DNA of 5,026 nt, taken from Planctomycetota bacterium. Lineage in GTDB: Bacteria > Planctomycetota > Planctomycetia > Pirellulales > Thermoguttaceae. The stretch is taken from contig JAEWUR010000702.1 of NCBI GenBank assembly GCA_023397045.1, forward strand, positions 1 through 5,026, in the 5' to 3' direction. A program made the position numbers and the translations under genes. This document shows, in pieces, positions 4,271-5,026 of this stretch. How positions within the stretch are numbered: position 1 is the first letter of the stretch; every line of letters starts with the position of its first letter. The notes beneath the pieces were generated by a model. That model was not told where the DNA came from, searched no databases, and saw nothing but the letters and a program-made list of their open reading frames with translations.

Positions 4271-4596
4271 TTCACGCCGGAGCCGGATTCGCATTCGCGG
4301 TCAGGTCGGAGGAGGACGACTCCGTTGGCGTCGCTGGCGGCCAATAGCATGCCGTGCGACTCTTCGCCGCGCAGGACGGCCTCGGCAAGGTTGTTGACCA
4401 CAACGATCTGGCGGCCCACCAGTTGGTCGGGCGTGTAGTGGGCGCGGATGCCGGCCACGATTTGCTTCTCGACTTCGCCCACCTTAATCTGAAGGAGCAT
4501 TAGTTTGTCGGCGTTCGGATGTTCGCGGGCGGCCAACACGGTGGCGACGCGGAGGTCGATTTTGGCGAAGTCGTCGTAGGTGATTTCGGGTTTCAT
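4267..4596 (-). CDS. metG: Stand-alone MetG C-terminal / beta subunit (tRNA-binding domain)
   Basis: The product is a 109-residue protein beginning MKPEITYDDFAKIDLRVATV, then HPNADKLMLLQIKVG, QIVAGI, YTPDQLVGRQIVVVNNLA, VLRGEESHGMLLAAS and LLRPDRE. This is the OB-fold tRNA-binding domain (EMAP/Trbp111 type) found at the C-terminus of bacterial methionyl-tRNA synthetase, where it increases tRNA affinity and dimerises. In some bacteria it is a separate gene, annotated as methionine-tRNA ligase subunit beta. The QIVAGI and LRG-ES-GMLLAAS segments favour MetG-beta over the CsaA chaperone family. The main synthetase gene is not in the window. The ATG (4596-4594) gives the expected N-terminus but is preceded by ccctccc rather than a Shine-Dalgarno sequence. 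A good promoter candidate lies at 4703-4675. The gene converges with HAD, and its stop codon sits in a heptamer repeat. Confidence 0.9.
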   Translation of the reverse strand: MKPEITYDDFAKIDLRVATVLAAREHPNADKLMLLQIKVGEVEKQIVAGIRAHYTPDQLVGRQIVVVNNLAEAVLRGEESHGMLLAASDANGVVLLRPDRECESGSGVK

Positions 4597-4643
4597 GGGA
4601 GGGTTCAGGGGTCAGAGGACAGGGGTCAGGGATCAGGGTTTTG
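4597..4643 (+). repeat. G-rich 'ggggtcag' repeats upstream of MetG-beta
   Basis: Units of ggttcagg, ggtcagagga, caggggtcag and ggatcagg recur between 4604 and 4637, with six runs of three or more G on the plus strand. The messenger of the minus-strand gene would carry the C-rich complement as its 5' leader right up to the ATG. The plus strand could form a G-quadruplex, though its loops are less regular than at 4156-4201. Confidence 0.7.
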
Positions 4644-4674
4644 CGAATCTAGGGATTTCGGGAATGAAGCTCAC

Positions 4675-4703
4675 AATCTACGCCTAGGGATACATGGTGT
4701 CAA
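4675..4703 (-). promoter_or_regulatory. Candidate promoter for MetG-beta
   Basis: On the minus strand a perfect TTGACA (4703-4698) is followed after exactly 17 bases by TAGATT (4680-4675, four of six matches to TATAAT). Transcription would start near 4668 and give a leader of about 70 bases through the ggggtcag repeat region. The orientation and distance fit the gene starting at 4596. Confidence 0.4.
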
Positions 4704-4769
4704 AGGGGGGTAGGGCGGTTGATGGAACGGATCACTTGCGATAAGGTGAGAGAATCGGAAACTGAAATC

Positions 4770-4800
4770 CCTTCGTGCCGCTTCGTGTCCTTCGTGGATC
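4770..4800 (-). repeat. Dispersed 'gatccacgaaggacacgaag' element, copy B (inverted)
   Basis: Reading on the minus strand from 4800 gives gatccacgaaggacacgaag, then cggcacgaagg. This is copy A (2995-3026) with a 20-base perfect match and a diverged end. It ends only four bases before ATG 4805 and ten before ATG 4811, so it forms the immediate leader of the MazG-like gene, and any ribosome binding site would have to lie within it. Confidence 0.85.
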
Positions 4801-4810
4801 CTTAATGATC

Positions 4811-5026
4811 ATGCCCGACTCACGCCCGGAAATTACGCTAACGGAATTTCAACAATTGATCCGGCAGATGTACCTGGAGAAGGATATCGCCCGGGGTATC
4901 GACGGCACGTTCATGTGGCTGATGGAGGAGGTTGGCGAGTTGGCGTCGGCGTTGCGGAACGGGAGTCACGAGGAGCGGACGCTCGAGTTCGCCGACGTGC
5001 TGGCCTGGCTGGCGACGATCGCCAAC
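4811..5026 (+). CDS. MazG-like nucleotide pyrophosphohydrolase (partial, N-terminal 72 residues)
   Basis: The frame is open from ATG 4811 to the window end. The protein reads MPDSRPEITLTEFQQLIRQM, then DIARGIDGTFMWLMEEVGEL, ASALRNGSHEERTLEFADVL and AWLATIAN. The all-alpha MazG/NTP-PPase signature is clear: E39-E40-x2-E43 in MEEVGEL, followed by E59-x2-D62 in EFADVLAW, the residues that hold Mg2+. Such enzymes hydrolyse nucleoside triphosphates to monophosphates and pyrophosphate and clean nucleotide pools. The opening EFQQLIRQMYxEKD and GTFMWLMEEVGEL suggest a single-domain member of about 110-130 residues, but the C-terminus is not visible. An in-frame ATG at 4805 would add two residues; neither start has a clear Shine-Dalgarno sequence. 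The dispersed repeat at 4770-4800 directly precedes the gene. Confidence 0.88.
   Translation, partial: MPDSRPEITLTEFQQLIRQMYLEKDIARGIDGTFMWLMEEVGELASALRNGSHEERTLEFADVLAWLATIAN

Noticed and set aside
3924..4397. Plus-strand open frame of 157 codons over the HAD 3' end and the MetG-beta gene
   Set aside because: It is a frame shadow of HAD that runs through the G-run array and the heptamer repeat, and its product is Arg/Gly-rich without domain resemblance.

Overview
The window looks like chromosomal DNA of a planctomycete, probably of the Pirellulales type. This rests on three things: high-GC coding DNA, weak or absent Shine-Dalgarno sequences at most genes, and spacers filled with low-complexity and palindromic repeats of kinds I associate with that group. 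These are 'ccctcaccc...cctctccc/gggagagg' hairpins, 'gatccacgaaggacacgaag' elements, 'TAGTGGA' heptamers and G-run arrays. The assignment is inference; there is no rRNA or marker gene to settle it.

Left part (1-364): the last 35 codons of an IS66-type transposase and the IS terminal sequence, then a small BrnA/ribbon-helix-helix antitoxin-like gene whose native upstream DNA has been replaced by the IS. Its stop codon overlaps the start region of the next gene.

Centre (352-2974): a 645-residue B12-binding-type radical SAM protein (TIGR03960-like) with a CxxxCxxC cluster motif. Its coding sequence carries about 157 bp of the palindromic repeat family read in frame, adding roughly 52 Pro/Gly-rich residues between the N-terminal domain and the radical SAM core. 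Just downstream is a two-gene DUF2442-DUF4160 module with its own TATAAT box and strong ribosome binding site. The last 97 bp around the radical SAM stop codon are repeated directly after the DUF4160 stop, so the module is bracketed by two copies of the radical SAM gene tail. This is the most interesting structure in the window: it looks like a gene pair inserted at a gene 3' end with the end restored.

Right part (2975-5026): a repeat-rich spacer, a Cof-type HAD hydrolase whose motif III lysine appears to be Asn, a G-run array at its stop codon, then a convergent stand-alone MetG C-terminal (beta, tRNA-binding) gene on the minus strand. A second repeat-rich spacer leads to the start of a MazG-like nucleotide pyrophosphohydrolase that runs off the window.

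The housekeeping-type genes (radical SAM, HAD, MetG-beta, MazG-like) show no obvious common pathway. The accessory material is the IS66 end, the antitoxin-like gene and the DUF2442-DUF4160 pair, and it sits immediately on both sides of the radical SAM gene. I see no CRISPR array, no tRNA or rRNA, and no convincing new defence system.
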